Source: Eutrigla gurnardus
Taxonomy: Eukaryota > Chordata > Actinopteri > Perciformes > Triglidae
Assembly: GCA_963514095.1 (NCBI GenBank)
Contig: OY741271.1
Span: 2,371,520-2,435,519, forward strand
Length of the DNA stretch: 64,000 bases
Reading direction: 5' to 3'
Part shown: positions 47,301 to 55,193 of the stretch, in pieces
Position numbering within the stretch: position 1 is the first letter of the stretch
Layout: each line of letters opens with the position of its first letter
Position numbers and translations under genes: made by a program
The notes under the pieces: generated by a model
Told to the model about the DNA's origin: nothing
What the model saw: only the letters and a program-made list of their open reading frames with translations
Databases searched by the model: none

Positions 47301-48673
47301 GCCATATAAATCCAATCCATTATTATTATTATTATTATTAAAATGCGCTATTAAATGCACTATTAAAATGCCCCCCCCCCCTTGATTTCGATTGGTGCTT
47401 GCTGGTTATCTCTCTCCCGTTCTGTCTCCGACTCACTCACACACACTCTGCCCCGGCGCCGCCCTTCCACTCACGTCACTTTTTTAAATCCCCTCCAGCG
47501 CGAAACATCGAGTCCCGCGGCTCATTTAGGAAAATGACAGCTCCGAGATGCTGCTTGTTTAGTTTGAGGAGATGGTAGTGCTAATAATAATAAAGCAAGA
47601 TGATTATTACCATGACCTTATCTGTTACCATTGAAAATCCTGAAATGTAGTAATGTCCGAATCCAAGCCCATCCAAGATAAAACGGGCACCTTCGGAATG
47701 CGTAAAAGACGCACCGGCGTGAAATGTTTTTATTTGGGCTATTAAGTATAATTTATGAAAAATTCAGTGTTAGGGATAAGTTGTTCATTTCACACAAAAA
47801 AGATCTTGTAATGAGATGGCAAACTAGTCTTGTAGTCTACTCCTATAGTCGAGTAGCGTGTAGTCTTGTGTATAATAATTGAGATTGCATTCTCCGCACC
47901 TCGCATGCGGGAATAATTAAAACTTGAGGAGAAATTATACAGTGGGAGACACTGTGTCTGTCATATATCACAAAACAGGGTCAGAGCACACAGCAGTAGA
48001 CATAATGACGGCGAGACCCCGGTGCCTCCACGAGCCGCCGGGCCGTTCATCATCATCATCATCACCACCGTCTTCACCATCCGCGCTCCACAGCTGCACC
48101 GGATTCCCGTCCAACACCAGAACGGCGGGACACCGGGGCCCGCGTGGCCCTCGCGCGCCGCTCAGACCAGCAGCAGCCCCAACTCCGGCTCCAGCTCGCG
48201 GCAAGTTTGCACGTTTCTCCACGGACAACAGGCTGCCGAGACCAGCCACGAGCGGCGCGCAAGCAGAACACGATCCTTTTTTTTTAACCGACAAACTGAC
48301 AAATTCAATTCATAGTAACGCACCGCATTTAACGTTCAGTAACTATAACGGCGTTGTAACGACGGAAACAGTAATTAGTTAGATTACCACGTTACTGAAA
48401 AAATAACGGCGTTACCTAACGCCGTTCTTTTAAACGGCGTTATTCCAAACACTGGTCACCAAATGACCCTCATTCATGTTTACCTGCAGCCTGGAGAATA
48501 CAGTTTGTTCCAGCCTTTGGGTCATGTGCAAGGGCGGACACATATGAGCGGCTGAACACCCTTCATTGTGTCGAGTTTTATGCATGCATTTGCAGGATTT
48601 TTATATTATATTTCCTCATCATTTGACACTCACACACATACGCACACACATACGCACACACACACGCACACAC

Positions 48674-48743
<70 letters not shown>

Positions 48744-51700
48744 CAGACAGAAGAATTAGACCAAGTACAGAAGCCATGGGCTTTTCCAAGGAGCCAAAAG
48801 TGCTGCTTTGCTTGAGTGTGGATGGCATTGACACATTTTTGTACGGAGCAAGGACTGAGTTTACCAGATGTACAGTGATATTTAATATTATAAGGTTGGA
48901 CCGACAGAGACGTTGTAATGGAAAGATCCTATTATCCTTGAAACCTTTGACAAAGATTTCCACATTTATTTAAGTAGCAGGGATGTGTGATTGACCAACC
49001 AGGGCATTGCTGGGTGGTGACACGTTGCCTTGAACTTTTTGGCAACTCCGTTTTTTTTGTCTAGTTTTGTTTTATCAACCAGAGTATTTTGCATTTTTCT
49101 TTCATGACCTGCTTTGATGACAGTAGTTTTGTGTTGGGGGTAACGTTGAAAATCCCTTTGATATTAAGAAGATATGAAAGCATACAGTAAGTTACAGAGT
49201 TTCAAACAGAGAAACCGATCAGGGCCCGGTTTCCCGACAACATCCACTCTTAGCGCGCTACGAAGACTCCTACATTATGACTTACCAAAGTTGTTTACCT
49301 CTATAGTCGTGGTTCTAGAACGGTCTCTTAGGAGTCTTCTTAAGAAACACTCCTTATGTTGTTCGTACACAGCGCTGTCCAGAAAGAAAGGGCTGAAATC
49401 GATTGCTCAGAGTTCGATTATCCATTTCATGCGCAGGTGCATGACAGCACTATATTATAAAATGTAGGCTATTGCAGTGTTTGCGAATAACACATTGCTA
49501 GAAATCCTTCTAGGCCTAAACATTTATTTAACCATGGTCGAACATACTACCATAGCCTATACTGATTTAAAAAAAGATATAGAAAATATAGAAACAGCGG
49601 AGGAGATTGAGCCATTTACATCCTTGCATGCATATTTGTTGCCATTGTAGTCGAAACTTATGCAATATAGCCGCGTCGGTCAATATATCCATGGGATTGA
49701 AGTTGATCTTATGAAATTATGTATTTCAACTAAACGGCTCCGATGACGGGGACGTCTTTGGTTCAGCACGAGGATGCTAGTATCACTGCCATAGTTTTGC
49801 CACCGTTCACAACCGTCACCGGCGTCCATTTATGACAGTCTAGCCACTCAGACCCTAATTGTTTGACGATGTGCCAATTTCCCAAATTGCTTGCAGGATT
49901 GTGCATGCCTTGACATTGACTAGGCCTAATGGGCTAATTAAATGACCCTGTAATATACCTAGGCTACTTCTGAGGTTGAGGTAAAGCTTAACCTTGTGAT
50001 GAAATGCATGCGCATTTTATTTTTATTTTCTTCATGAATGACTTAAAACCACTGGTGAAACACAACACTGGCAAAGTGCAGTTCCATACGCAGCGTGGAT
50101 TTCTGGGTTACTGTACAGTGGCGGCGACTAGCGTCAGGAGCTGAAACATCACTATGGTAGAGCTAAGAAGGCTCTAAGAGTGCTCCAGACCAACCTTACC
50201 AACGTATGATGTACGAAAGAGATTCGTAGCAAAGAACGTTTCGGGAAACACGCAAAATGTTAAGTAGGAACTCTAAGTAGGGGTTACGAATGACGTAGCG
50301 TTAAGAAGGCTTTAAGAAGGCTTCGGGAAACCGGGCCCAGAGCTTTAACACATGCTACATTGCAGCCTGTGCTTAAATAAAGGGAGCAGCACAAGGCTTT
50401 CCAAGTACATTTCTGGCCATTACGTTTCTTCATCCGTCTCCATATACCGTTAAAAACTAAAACATTTCATAATGATAAAACAACAGTAAGGACTGACAGT
50501 AAGTCTTGTTTACTGTTCACTAAAGCAGAGATCTTCAACAGGGGGTCCGCAGAGTTACTGATGGTGGGGGGGTGGGGGGGATATTTGATCCTATACCTTT
50601 TTTCCTTCCAAACATACACATTAACATGAATTCAACCTACAATAAGCAAATATAAATCTTCCTATTGGTTAAATGTTATGTTGTCAAATTGTAATATAAT
50701 CACTATAAGCCAATAAGGGGTCCTTGGCCTGAAAAACGTTGAAGATCGTTGCAAAGAGTTTCCTACTTCAAAGCCCTCCTCTCTCAATGTCAGTATTTGG
50801 TCCTACTTTGGTGAAGTCCTGTCCAGGTTTAGTCCTGACCAGTCTTAGTCCTGACCAGTCTTAGTCCTGTCCAGTCTTAGTCCTGTCCAGGCTTAGTCTT
50901 GACCAGTCTTAGTCCTGACCAGTCTTAGTCCTGTCCAGGCTTAGTCTTGACCAGGCTGAGGGCGGTCAGGATCAACAATATAACTCCCCAGAGAGTGTTG
51001 CCATGGAAACTCCTCTAACAGTGTGTCGTACAGGACTCACCTTGAAAGAGGTACTCCTCTGTGTTCATGTCAGGATTGTCTGTAATGATGTCGAATGGGG
51101 ATCTCCCAGCCATCATCTCAAACATCAGCACCCCCAGAGCCCACCAGTCTACACTGAAGCCTAGGGGGACACAAGGAGACAGGACATCCTTCATATCTAT
51201 ATTTGTTACTACTACTCCTGTTACTACTACTACTACTACTACTACTGTTGTTACAACTACTACTAATAATAAGACTGCTACTCATACTACTACTGTAACT
51301 ACTACTACTACTGTTAATACTACTACTACTACTACTACTGTTACAATAACTACTACTACAACTATTATTTCAACTAATGTTACTACTACTACTACTGTTG
51401 CTTTTGATAATACTATTATTGTTACTACTACTACTACGAGTACTTCTACTACTACTCTTACTGCCACTGTTACTACAACTACTGTTACTACTACTACTAC
51501 TACTGTTACTACTATAACTACTGCTACTAATACGTCTACTGTTACTACTACTACCTCTGTTACTACTACAAATACTACTACTGTTACTACTAATAATAAT
51601 ACTACTGTTACTACTAATATTACTACTGTTGCCACTACTACTGTTACTACTACAAATACTATTACTGTTACTACTAATAATACTACTACTGTTACTACTA

Positions 51701-52463
51701 CTACTGTTGGTACTACTACTACTACTAGTAGTACTTCTACTGTTACCACTACTACTGTTACTACTATGAATACTACTACTTTTGTTACTACTACAATTAC
51801 TTCTACTAATATTATTACTGTTACTATTACTACTACTACTGTTGCTGCTACTGTTACTACTACTACTATCACTGTTAATACTACTACTGCTACTACTGTT
51901 AATACTACTACTACTGTTACAACAACTCCTACTAATACTACTACTACTACTACTGTTGTTACTACTACTACTGTTGCTACTACAACTACTGTTCCTTCTA
52001 CTACTACTACTGTTACTACTGTTGTTACTACTACTACGACTTCTACTGTTACTACTAGTACTAATGCTACGAATGTTACTTCTACTAGTATTACTACTTC
52101 TACTACTGTTATTACTACTACTAATGTTACTACTACTGTTACTTCTACTACTACTACGACTTCTACTGTTACTACTAGTACTAATGCTACGATTGTTACT
52201 TCTACTATTCTTACTACTTCTACTGCTGTTATTACTACTACTAATGTTACTACTACTGTTACTACTAATGTTACTACTACTACTATTGTTAGTACTACTA
52301 CTGTTGTTACTCCTCCTACTATTGTTACTATTACTACTACAGTTACTACCACAACTACTACTGTTACTACTTATAATACTACTACTGATACTGTTAATAC
52401 TACTACTACTACTCCTACTTATAATAATAATAATAATAATACTGTTAATACTACTACTACTAC

Positions 52464-52499
<36 letters not shown>

Positions 52500-55193
52500 T
52501 AATAATAATAATTATACTGTTAGTACTACTACTATCAATGCATAGAGAATACAAGTTTAAGGGGCATTGGCTTCATTTGGATGTCGCCTGATTGTGGGGA
52601 CATCATCGTCTGAGACCGACTTCATTGTAATCCCTCTCTAAGAGCACCATCAGTAGCTTAGAAGCAAAACTCTTATTAGTTGGGATCAGGATTTGGACCT
52701 GAACTGATCCGACCCAGGGCGGGTCCTGTACTCACCGTAGTCTTCTCCTCTGAGGATCTCCGGTGCAATGTAGTTGGGTGTTCCACAGAAGGTACTGGTG
52801 GTGTCCCCTGGTCTGATGCCCTCCTGGGGGATGTGGAGAAGCAGGAGGAGGAGGAGGGGGAGGGGGAGGGGAGGAGGGAGAGGAGGGGGAGGAGGAGGAA
52901 GTGGTTGCAGTGATGACAGATTTGATGAAGGGTGCTCAGAAAAACAAAGACACTGTCAGTAATCCAGTTGATTCAGATCTACTGCATTATTAATGAGCAC
53001 TAGACAGCCGTCCACACAGCAGACAGAAACCAGATCCACGTGGGTCTTACCTTACACATGCCATAGTCTGTGAGCTTGATGTGTCCCTCGTGGTCCAGGA
53101 GAACATTGTCCAGCTTCAGGTCTCGGTAGATGATGCCCTTTTCATGCAGGAAGTTCAGAGCGATACAGATTTCAGCAGCATAAAATCTATGAGGGAGAAG
53201 AAAGAACAATGAGCTGTCCTCTCACGGATATTCAAGATTCAAAGAGTCCTCTGCGTGACAGCCTCCATTGTGCCCCGTTGGCATCCGACTGATAGAAGCT
53301 GCGTCCTATCAGCAGCAGCACCCTTCGCCCACCGGCCCGCCTCCCCCCAGCACCGGCAATGTGGCATTATGAGTGATTAACATGCTGCTTTGCATATACA
53401 GCCACTGTCTCCAGAATACAGATTGCAGGGGCCGATTGGGGCCCAATGGTGCATCTAAATTACCCAGCCTTTGATCCAGCATTTATCAGAGCCGCAGATG
53501 GAATGCCCCGCGAGTACAGAGGCACAATGAATTATGGGTGCTCATTATCTTCCTTCGAGGTGGAAAAATAAGTGTTGTATTTTGGCAACATGGCTACGTT
53601 CATGAAGAGCAGCTATAACATCCCATCATGCACCCTCAACCAAACAAACACATTCTCGCTGTACTACGGTGCGAAGACGCATCATGAACCTGACGGCATG
53701 TGTTCTGACCAGAACAAGTATCGTAGCTAGCTGTTTATCACCGTAGAGAAGTAAACATAGAGCCTGATTTAAAACATACAGGATACAAATGTACATTTGT
53801 AAATACCATTTTTTATGCAACTTATGATTTATGATCATCTTATCTGGTGATTTATTTGATTGTTTTTCATTAAACGCGTGTCTTATCTGTGACACAACAC
53901 AAATTGTTTCTTGATTAAATGTTAAGTGATTCTAATCATTTTTGCTGCCAGTTTGAAGCACGTTTTGACGAGTATTGGGATGATATCGTGGATCACAATT
54001 CCTTCGGCAGGATAATAAGTGTTTGCACTGTCCCATGTCTACACAACAACATCACTGTGTGTGGAATCCATAAGAGGAGTAGGCCAACACCGTTTACTGT
54101 GTAGGTGGATCCCCCCAGATCAAGAGATCACATGAGAATCTCAAAAAAGTTCCATCTTGTCAGGCTTCAAGTGATGGGTTGTGTCCCGAAAACCAGAGAC
54201 CAATCAGCAACCAGCGAGGAGCTGCTGGCAGCGAGGGGCATGGCTTAGTGAGAAGAAACAGGTGAACAACATGGCGGCTCCTGAAGAGATCAGCGTAGCT
54301 GCAGTTATATTGTCCATTCTGTCAGACCTGGAGGATGTTTCTTTGTTGGAAGAAGAGCAAAGAAGCACACTGAAGGTTTTTCTTCTCCAGCATGCTCACC
54401 TTTGTTTTGCTTCCTACTTCCCTTGGGTGATTCCTATGGGTCTTTGTCAGGTCGTCCCGGTTACTGGTCCTGGTTCATGTTGCCTTGTGCTCCGAACCCT
54501 GAGCTATTGGATGAAGTCGGACGGAGCTCAGGAGAGTTTGGTGACACGCCCCGAGTCTCACCGAGGACATAAAGGATCCTCCTCTTTCACCGCCACGCCA
54601 CTCGCTTCCAGCTTCCAGACAAGTAACGTCACACCGAACGCCTTCTTCCTTCCTGGGCCACCATTCAGAGCTCTTACTAACGAGACCACGTCTGCCATCT
54701 TGCCCTGTAGCTCCTCCCCTTCCACCTTTCTCACACACACACTTTGCCCGTGTGAGTAGCGTACTCTAGTATTACTACTACTACTCTAGTAGTATAGCAG
54801 CTTATTGATCGCTGGTTGATGTTGCTACAGTGAAATACGTTGTGCTGGTTTCTGTAAAAGGCTGCTGTCTGTTTGTTGATGTGTGAATCATGTAATGAAA
54901 CCCGATTCAGAGTCAGAGTTTGGCTCTGCCTTCACGGTTTTGAGACAAAATGAACGGTTGCGTTATTGGTCCCTGATCCCAGGGTGGTGCCCCGTTATCA
55001 TTACCTTTTATTACGTATAATAAAGTAGAGTTGATACGTTTAACGTTGAATGTGTAGCACACTAAGGTAGTGGATGGAAGCATCTACACACGAACCCGAT
55101 GTTTACCTGGCATGTTCTTCAGGGAGCTTCCTCTGTCGTTGCATATGAAACATCAAGTCCCCGCCATTCACGTATTCAATCACCAGAAACAAC
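26793..55193 (-). CDS. prkcz: Atypical protein kinase C zeta, C-terminal half (8 exons)
   Basis: Joined exons from high to low coordinate are 55107-55193, 53051-53186, 52736-52823, 51041-51160, 43102-43181, 41160-41249, 30074-30189 and 26793-26877: 802 nt, 266 residues plus stop. All introns have GT/AG ends and the phases match throughout. The product is the cytosolic and junctional Ser/Thr kinase of the PAR3-PAR6 polarity complex. The window covers the hinge to the C-terminus: catalytic loop YRDLKLDN, DYG (typical of atypical PKC in place of DFG), activation-loop STFCGTPNYIAPE, a turn-motif Thr in QLTPDD, and a hydrophobic motif with Glu (FEGFEYI). The ending STEESV and the segment PPFKPQITDDYG point to zeta; iota ends differently (…EECV). 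Upstream exons lie beyond the right edge. All seven introns are filled with repeats. Confidence 0.96.
27907..28092 (+). repeat. Purine-rich GGAGA minisatellite
   Basis: About 185 nt almost entirely of G and A on the plus strand, built of GGAGAGG, GGAGGACAGG and similar units with scattered C. The transcribed (minus) strand RNA would be pyrimidine-rich. Open frames across it are compositional artefacts. Confidence 0.95.
29064..29470 (-). mobile_element. LINE 3'-end repeat (RTE/Expander-like), copy 2
   Basis: Same family and orientation as 24414-24795. It begins with six CATC units at 29069 on plus and ends CACTACACCACCGTGCAGCCC. Compared with copy 1 it has a small internal duplication near 29380 (CCCGGGCCTACCCTACCCGGG). 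Confidence 0.75.
30074..30189 (-). CDS. prkcz: prkcz exon (AGC-kinase C-tail with turn motif)
   Basis: 116 nt, phase 0 at its start (acceptor TTTCCTCAG). It reads LEKKEMTPPFKPQ, then ITDDYGLENFDTQF, then TNEPVQLTPDD. The Thr in QLTPDD is the turn-motif phosphorylation site. It ends with two bases of a codon before GTGAGT. Confidence 0.96.
31364..32298. mobile_element. Non-autonomous TIR transposon (935 bp)
   Basis: The ends are inverted: CCCCTTTTCCACCGAGGC at 31364 and GTTGGTGGAAAAGGGG at 32298, flanked by TA. Inverted similarity continues for about 110 bp in diverged form (GCCGGTGCCC, GAACCAG, TTTCCAC, GAGCC words). The interior has no transposase; a short segment near 31925-31975 looks exon-like (ELSDIDDIERRSNLQM) but is unconfirmed. 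The superfamily cannot be set from these ends alone. Confidence 0.8.
32495..33509. mobile_element. Non-autonomous TIR transposon, PIF/Harbinger-like ends (1015 bp)
   Basis: Ends GGGCCCTAGTTTCGT (32495) and ACAAAACTAGGGCCC (33509) are inverted and flanked by ACA (32492-32494 and 33510-33512), a 3-bp duplication. GGGCCC-starting ends with 3-bp duplications fit PIF/Harbinger-type MITEs, though ACA is not the preferred TWA target. It carries the gene-like segment 33110-33375. Confidence 0.78.
33110..33375 (-). other. Gene-like segment carried in a transposon, copy A
   Basis: On the minus strand it reads through ATCACAAAACAGGGTCAG and CGGTGCCTGCAC, then codes RTRCLHKPAGPFIIIITVF, APQLHRIP, and SRAAQTSCSPNSGSSSR. 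The same DNA occurs at about 47955-48232 on the plus strand at roughly 85-90% by eye. The shared part includes about 50 nt upstream of the coding-like start. A short basic N-terminus followed by a run of Ile/Val/Phe looks like a signal anchor. The homology stops at GGACAACAGGCT. The source gene is not recognised. Confidence 0.7.
33990..34378 (-). mobile_element. LINE 3'-end repeat, copy 3, with internal amplification
   Basis: The right end (GAGAACATGCAAACTCCACA to CACCACCGTGCAGCCCC) matches the repeats at 24.4 and 29.1 kb. The middle is replaced by six tandem copies of a 41-bp unit derived from the same family (CCAGTCTATC.CAGGGC.GACATGTAGAGACA). Confidence 0.75.
34014..34262. repeat. 41-bp tandem repeat, 6 copies
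   Basis: The unit begins GGTAACCAGTCTATCACAGG and repeats every 41 bp (first copies start at 34015 and 34056). Copies differ by single bases only (GGCAGG versus GACAGG; one GGAAACC). Confidence 0.95.
34653..36601. other. Unassigned intronic sequence
   Basis: No gene or named repeat seen. Short open frames (34647-34874, 35094-35354, 36291-36527) lack recognisable domains. Confidence 0.4.
36602..36718. repeat. (CA)n microsatellite, ~117 bp
   Basis: Long CA array with a few interruptions at its left end. The minus-strand frames across it (poly Cys-Val) are artefacts. Confidence 0.97.
36719..38399. other. Unassigned intronic sequence
   Basis: Contains a G run at 36868-36888 and short CA runs near 36943-36964. 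No gene seen. Confidence 0.4.
38400..39420 (-). pseudogene. L2-type LINE endonuclease fragment
   Basis: Read on the minus strand from about 39250 down, in shifting frames: PRRTGRGGGTGLLIS, then VICRPPGPLGDFLDEMDALL, then VVLGDFNIHPGKL (catalytic Asp/Asn of the APE-type endonuclease), then HRAGNQLDLVFT and TVSDHHFVTFSL (the SDH active-site motif). The longest open part is 38407-38976. The RT domain is absent. It is in the same orientation as prkcz, unlike the LINEs at 55-64 kb. Confidence 0.82.
39421..40227. other. Unassigned intronic sequence
   Basis: Holds an A run followed by a short CA run (39786-39815). No coding evidence. Confidence 0.4.
40228..40902. mobile_element. Harbinger-like MITE (675 bp) with TTA duplication
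   Basis: The ends AGGCAGGAACACACCGGCCC (40228) and the inverse finishing GGTATGTGGGGGCCT (40902) are flanked by TTA on both sides (40225-40227 and 40903-40905). A TTA target duplication is characteristic of PIF/Harbinger elements. No transposase. The middle holds a 19-bp perfect palindrome with a 15-nt loop (40407-40459). Confidence 0.82.
41160..41249 (-). CDS. prkcz: prkcz exon (end of kinase C-lobe)
   Basis: 90 nt, 30 codons, phase 0 at both ends (acceptor AACAG, donor GTAAGAG). It reads DPKERLGCQVQTGFTDIKAH then TFFRSIDWEQ. The ERLG motif and the FF..IDW segment are conserved at the end of AGC kinase domains. Confidence 0.96.
41978..42771 (-). mobile_element. Internally deleted hAT transposon remnant
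   Basis: The right end, read on the minus strand, starts TAGGGCTGAACGATATATCG with CGATA-type subterminal repeats, a form common among fish hAT elements. Inside is a short transposase fragment on the minus strand. The left boundary is a guess based on TATTATACGATATA near 41988. No 8-bp duplication could be found. Confidence 0.6.
42161..42373 (-). pseudogene. hAT/ZBED-type transposase N-terminal fragment
   Basis: It reads YFGFNDDDVNQSGVLCRSCL, then a truncated stretch, then HKDITDAITYHIAKDMVPV and a stop. The first part matches the BED zinc finger (…CRxC…) and the second the start of the hAT catalytic region (ITDAIT.FIAKDM.P). The residues normally between them are largely deleted. No catalytic core remains. 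Confidence 0.7.
42772..42896. repeat. ~21-bp minisatellite (CCACCCACACTCAACCCAGG type)
   Basis: About six units with variants such as CTCAACCCAGGCTCCACCCA and CCACCCAGGCCCCACCCATG. Confidence 0.85.
43102..43181 (-). CDS. prkcz: prkcz exon (kinase C-lobe)
   Basis: 80 nt; starts with two bases of a Val codon (acceptor GCCAACAG) and ends in phase 0 before GTGAGAG. It reads ILEKPIRIPRSLSVKAASVL then KGFLNK. Confidence 0.96.
44036..45250 (-). repeat. Unnamed composite interspersed repeat, copy B (inverted)
   Basis: Reverse complement of 31260-34652 minus its inserted elements. For example, 44596-44780 mirrors 33600-33790. It lacks the inserted transposons found in copy A and so gives the empty-site structure for each. 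It has its own (GT)n at 44332-44388 where copy A has a short CA run (33925-33948). Confidence 0.65.
44332..44388. repeat. (GT)n microsatellite
   Basis: About 28 GT units, pure. Confidence 0.98.
45251..46618. other. Unassigned intronic sequence
   Basis: No gene recognised. A 38-bp unit (CCCGAAATCTCATCTCTACTC...) is duplicated in tandem at about 46463-46540, and open frames through it are not gene-like. Confidence 0.45.
46971..47340 (+). mobile_element. tRNA-derived SINE with L2-like tail
   Basis: The head GGGGCGACTGTGGCTCAGTTGG contains an A box (46981-46992) and GGTTCGATCC at 47026-47035 is a B box, forming an internal RNA polymerase III promoter. The body includes GTCCTTGGGCAAGACACTTCA. 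The tail GAAAAGCGCCATATAAATCC plus (ATT)n resembles L2-type LINE ends, which would supply its retrotransposition. It is nested in the hAT element. Confidence 0.88.
47955..48232 (+). other. Gene-like segment carried in a transposon, copy B
   Basis: Homologous to 33110-33375 on the opposite strand. A coding-like frame (48022 on) reads GPFIIIIIITTVF, APQLHRIPVQHQNGG and SRAAQTSSSPNSGSSSR. Homology begins about 50 nt upstream and stops at GGACAACAGGCT, after which the two transposons differ completely. It may be a captured first exon (inference). The function of the source gene is unknown. Confidence 0.7.
48630..48741. repeat. (CA)n microsatellite, ~112 bp
   Basis: CA array with several CACG and CATACG interruptions at its left part. 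Confidence 0.97.
48742..49221. other. Unassigned intronic sequence
   Basis: No gene or named repeat seen between the CA array and the TIR element. Confidence 0.4.
49222..50338. mobile_element. Non-autonomous TIR element with GGGCCCGGTTTCCCG ends (1117 bp)
   Basis: The left end GGGCCCGGTTTCCCGACAAC and the right end TTCGGGAAACCGGGCCC are inverted. Inner words (ACTCTTAG/CTAAGAGT, CTACGAA/TTCGTAG) continue the inverted similarity. No clear target duplication. No transposase; an open frame at 49174-49467 crosses the left end and is not a gene. Confidence 0.75.
50339..51040. other. Unassigned intronic sequence with a short minisatellite
   Basis: A G-rich run occurs near 50564-50580. The 16-bp minisatellite 50815-50957 lies near the splice donor. 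No coding evidence. Confidence 0.5.
50815..50957. repeat. 16-bp minisatellite (AGTCCTGACCAGTCTT)
   Basis: About nine units alternating CCTGACC and CCTGTCC forms, about 90 nt from the donor of the 51041-51160 exon. Confidence 0.92.
51041..51160 (-). CDS. prkcz: prkcz exon (activation segment end, helix F)
   Basis: 120 nt; starts with the last two bases of a Gly codon (acceptor CCCCCTAG) and ends with the first base of a Val codon before GTGAGT. It reads FSVDWWALGVLMFEMMAGRS then PFDIITDNPDMNTEEYLFQ. The DWWALG motif is the invariant helix-F segment, and PFDIITDNPDMNTE is typical of the zeta isoform. Confidence 0.97.
51161..52735 (-). other. prkcz intron, mostly trinucleotide repeat
   Basis: A 1575-bp intron of which about 84% (51206-52535) is ACT/ATT-type repeat. 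A short AG-poor pyrimidine stretch separates the array from the acceptor. Confidence 0.95.
51206..52535. repeat. 1.33-kb trinucleotide array (ACT/GTT/AAT)n
   Basis: Almost every triplet is ACT, GTT, AAT or a single-base variant, in phase over more than 400 units; the last 100 bp turn to AAT. Long open frames in four frames (poly Thr, poly Val, poly Ser/Asn, poly Leu) follow from the three-base period and are not genes. Confidence 0.98.
52736..52823 (-). CDS. prkcz: prkcz exon (activation loop)
   Basis: 88 nt, phase 0 start (acceptor CCCCAG), ends with one base of a Gly codon. It reads EGIRPGDTTSTFCGTPNYIA then PEILRGEDY. The Thr in STFCGTP corresponds to the PDK1 site (T410 in human PKC zeta); APE is intact. 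Confidence 0.97.
52824..53050 (-). other. prkcz intron (227 bp)
   Basis: The shortest intron in the window. It contains a purine-rich GGA repeat (52841-52905 on plus), giving a pyrimidine-rich stretch ahead of the acceptor on the transcript. Confidence 0.9.
53051..53186 (-). CDS. prkcz: prkcz exon (catalytic loop and DYG)
   Basis: 136 nt; starts with the last base of an Arg codon (acceptor CCTCATAG), ends in phase 0 before GTAAGACC. It reads FYAAEICIALNFLHEKGIIY, then RDLKLDNVLLDHEGHIKLTD and YGMCK. Catalytic Asp and Asn lie in RDLKLDN. The magnesium-binding motif is DYG, as in other atypical PKCs. Confidence 0.98.
53187..55106 (-). other. prkcz intron (1.9 kb)
   Basis: Mostly unassigned. 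It includes a plus-strand open frame of uncertain nature (54181-54759) and a short ACT run near 54768-54790. Confidence 0.7.
54181..54759 (+). other. Open frame of uncertain origin in prkcz intron
   Basis: 192 codons on the strand opposite to prkcz. The second Met lies in an AACATGGCGGCTCCTGAAG context and starts MAAPEEISVAAVILSILSDL, followed by LEEEQRSTLKVF. That stretch faintly recalls the start of RecQ-like helicases carried by some fish repeats (LxxEQ...LKxF), but no ATPase motif follows, and the rest is low-complexity Ser/Pro. Probably a repeat fragment; not called as a gene. Confidence 0.25.
55107..55193 (-). CDS. prkcz: prkcz exon (hinge region), first exon in window
   Basis: 87 nt; starts with the last base of a codon (acceptor CTTTCAG), ends with AG of an Arg codon before GTAAAC. 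It reads LFLVIEYVNGGDLMFHMQRQ then RKLPEEHA. EYVNGGDLMFH is the hinge and helix D. The preceding exon (…FQTTSR region) is not found up to 64000. Confidence 0.97.

Larger units (their letters stand above)
46627..48454. mobile_element. Non-autonomous hAT transposon (1828 bp) with perfect 8-bp TSD
   Basis: It starts CAGTGTTGGGAACG and ends ATTCCAAACACTG. GTCACCAA flanks both sides exactly (46619-46626 and 48455-48462), the 8-bp duplication of hAT elements. Subterminal regions are rich in GTTAC/GTAAC words. There is no transposase. It carries a SINE (46971-47340) and the gene-like segment 47955-48232. Confidence 0.93.
43182..51040 (-). other. prkcz intron (7.9 kb), repeat-filled
   Basis: From low to high: unassigned sequence to 44035, inverted copy B of the composite repeat (44036-45250) with a GT array, unassigned sequence 45251-46618 (including a 38-bp tandem duplication near 46463-46540), hAT element 46627-48454 with SINE, CA array 48630-48741, TIR element 49222-50338, and a 16-bp minisatellite 50815-50957. 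No exon seen. Confidence 0.8.

Noticed and set aside
51061..52591. Long open frames on both strands (poly Thr, poly Val, poly Leu, poly Ser/Asn)
   Set aside because: They come from the three-base periodicity of the trinucleotide array inside a prkcz intron; one even overlaps the prkcz exon in antisense.
54768..54795. Short ACT repeat as a link to the 51.2-52.5 kb array
   Set aside because: Too short and too simple to imply a common origin.
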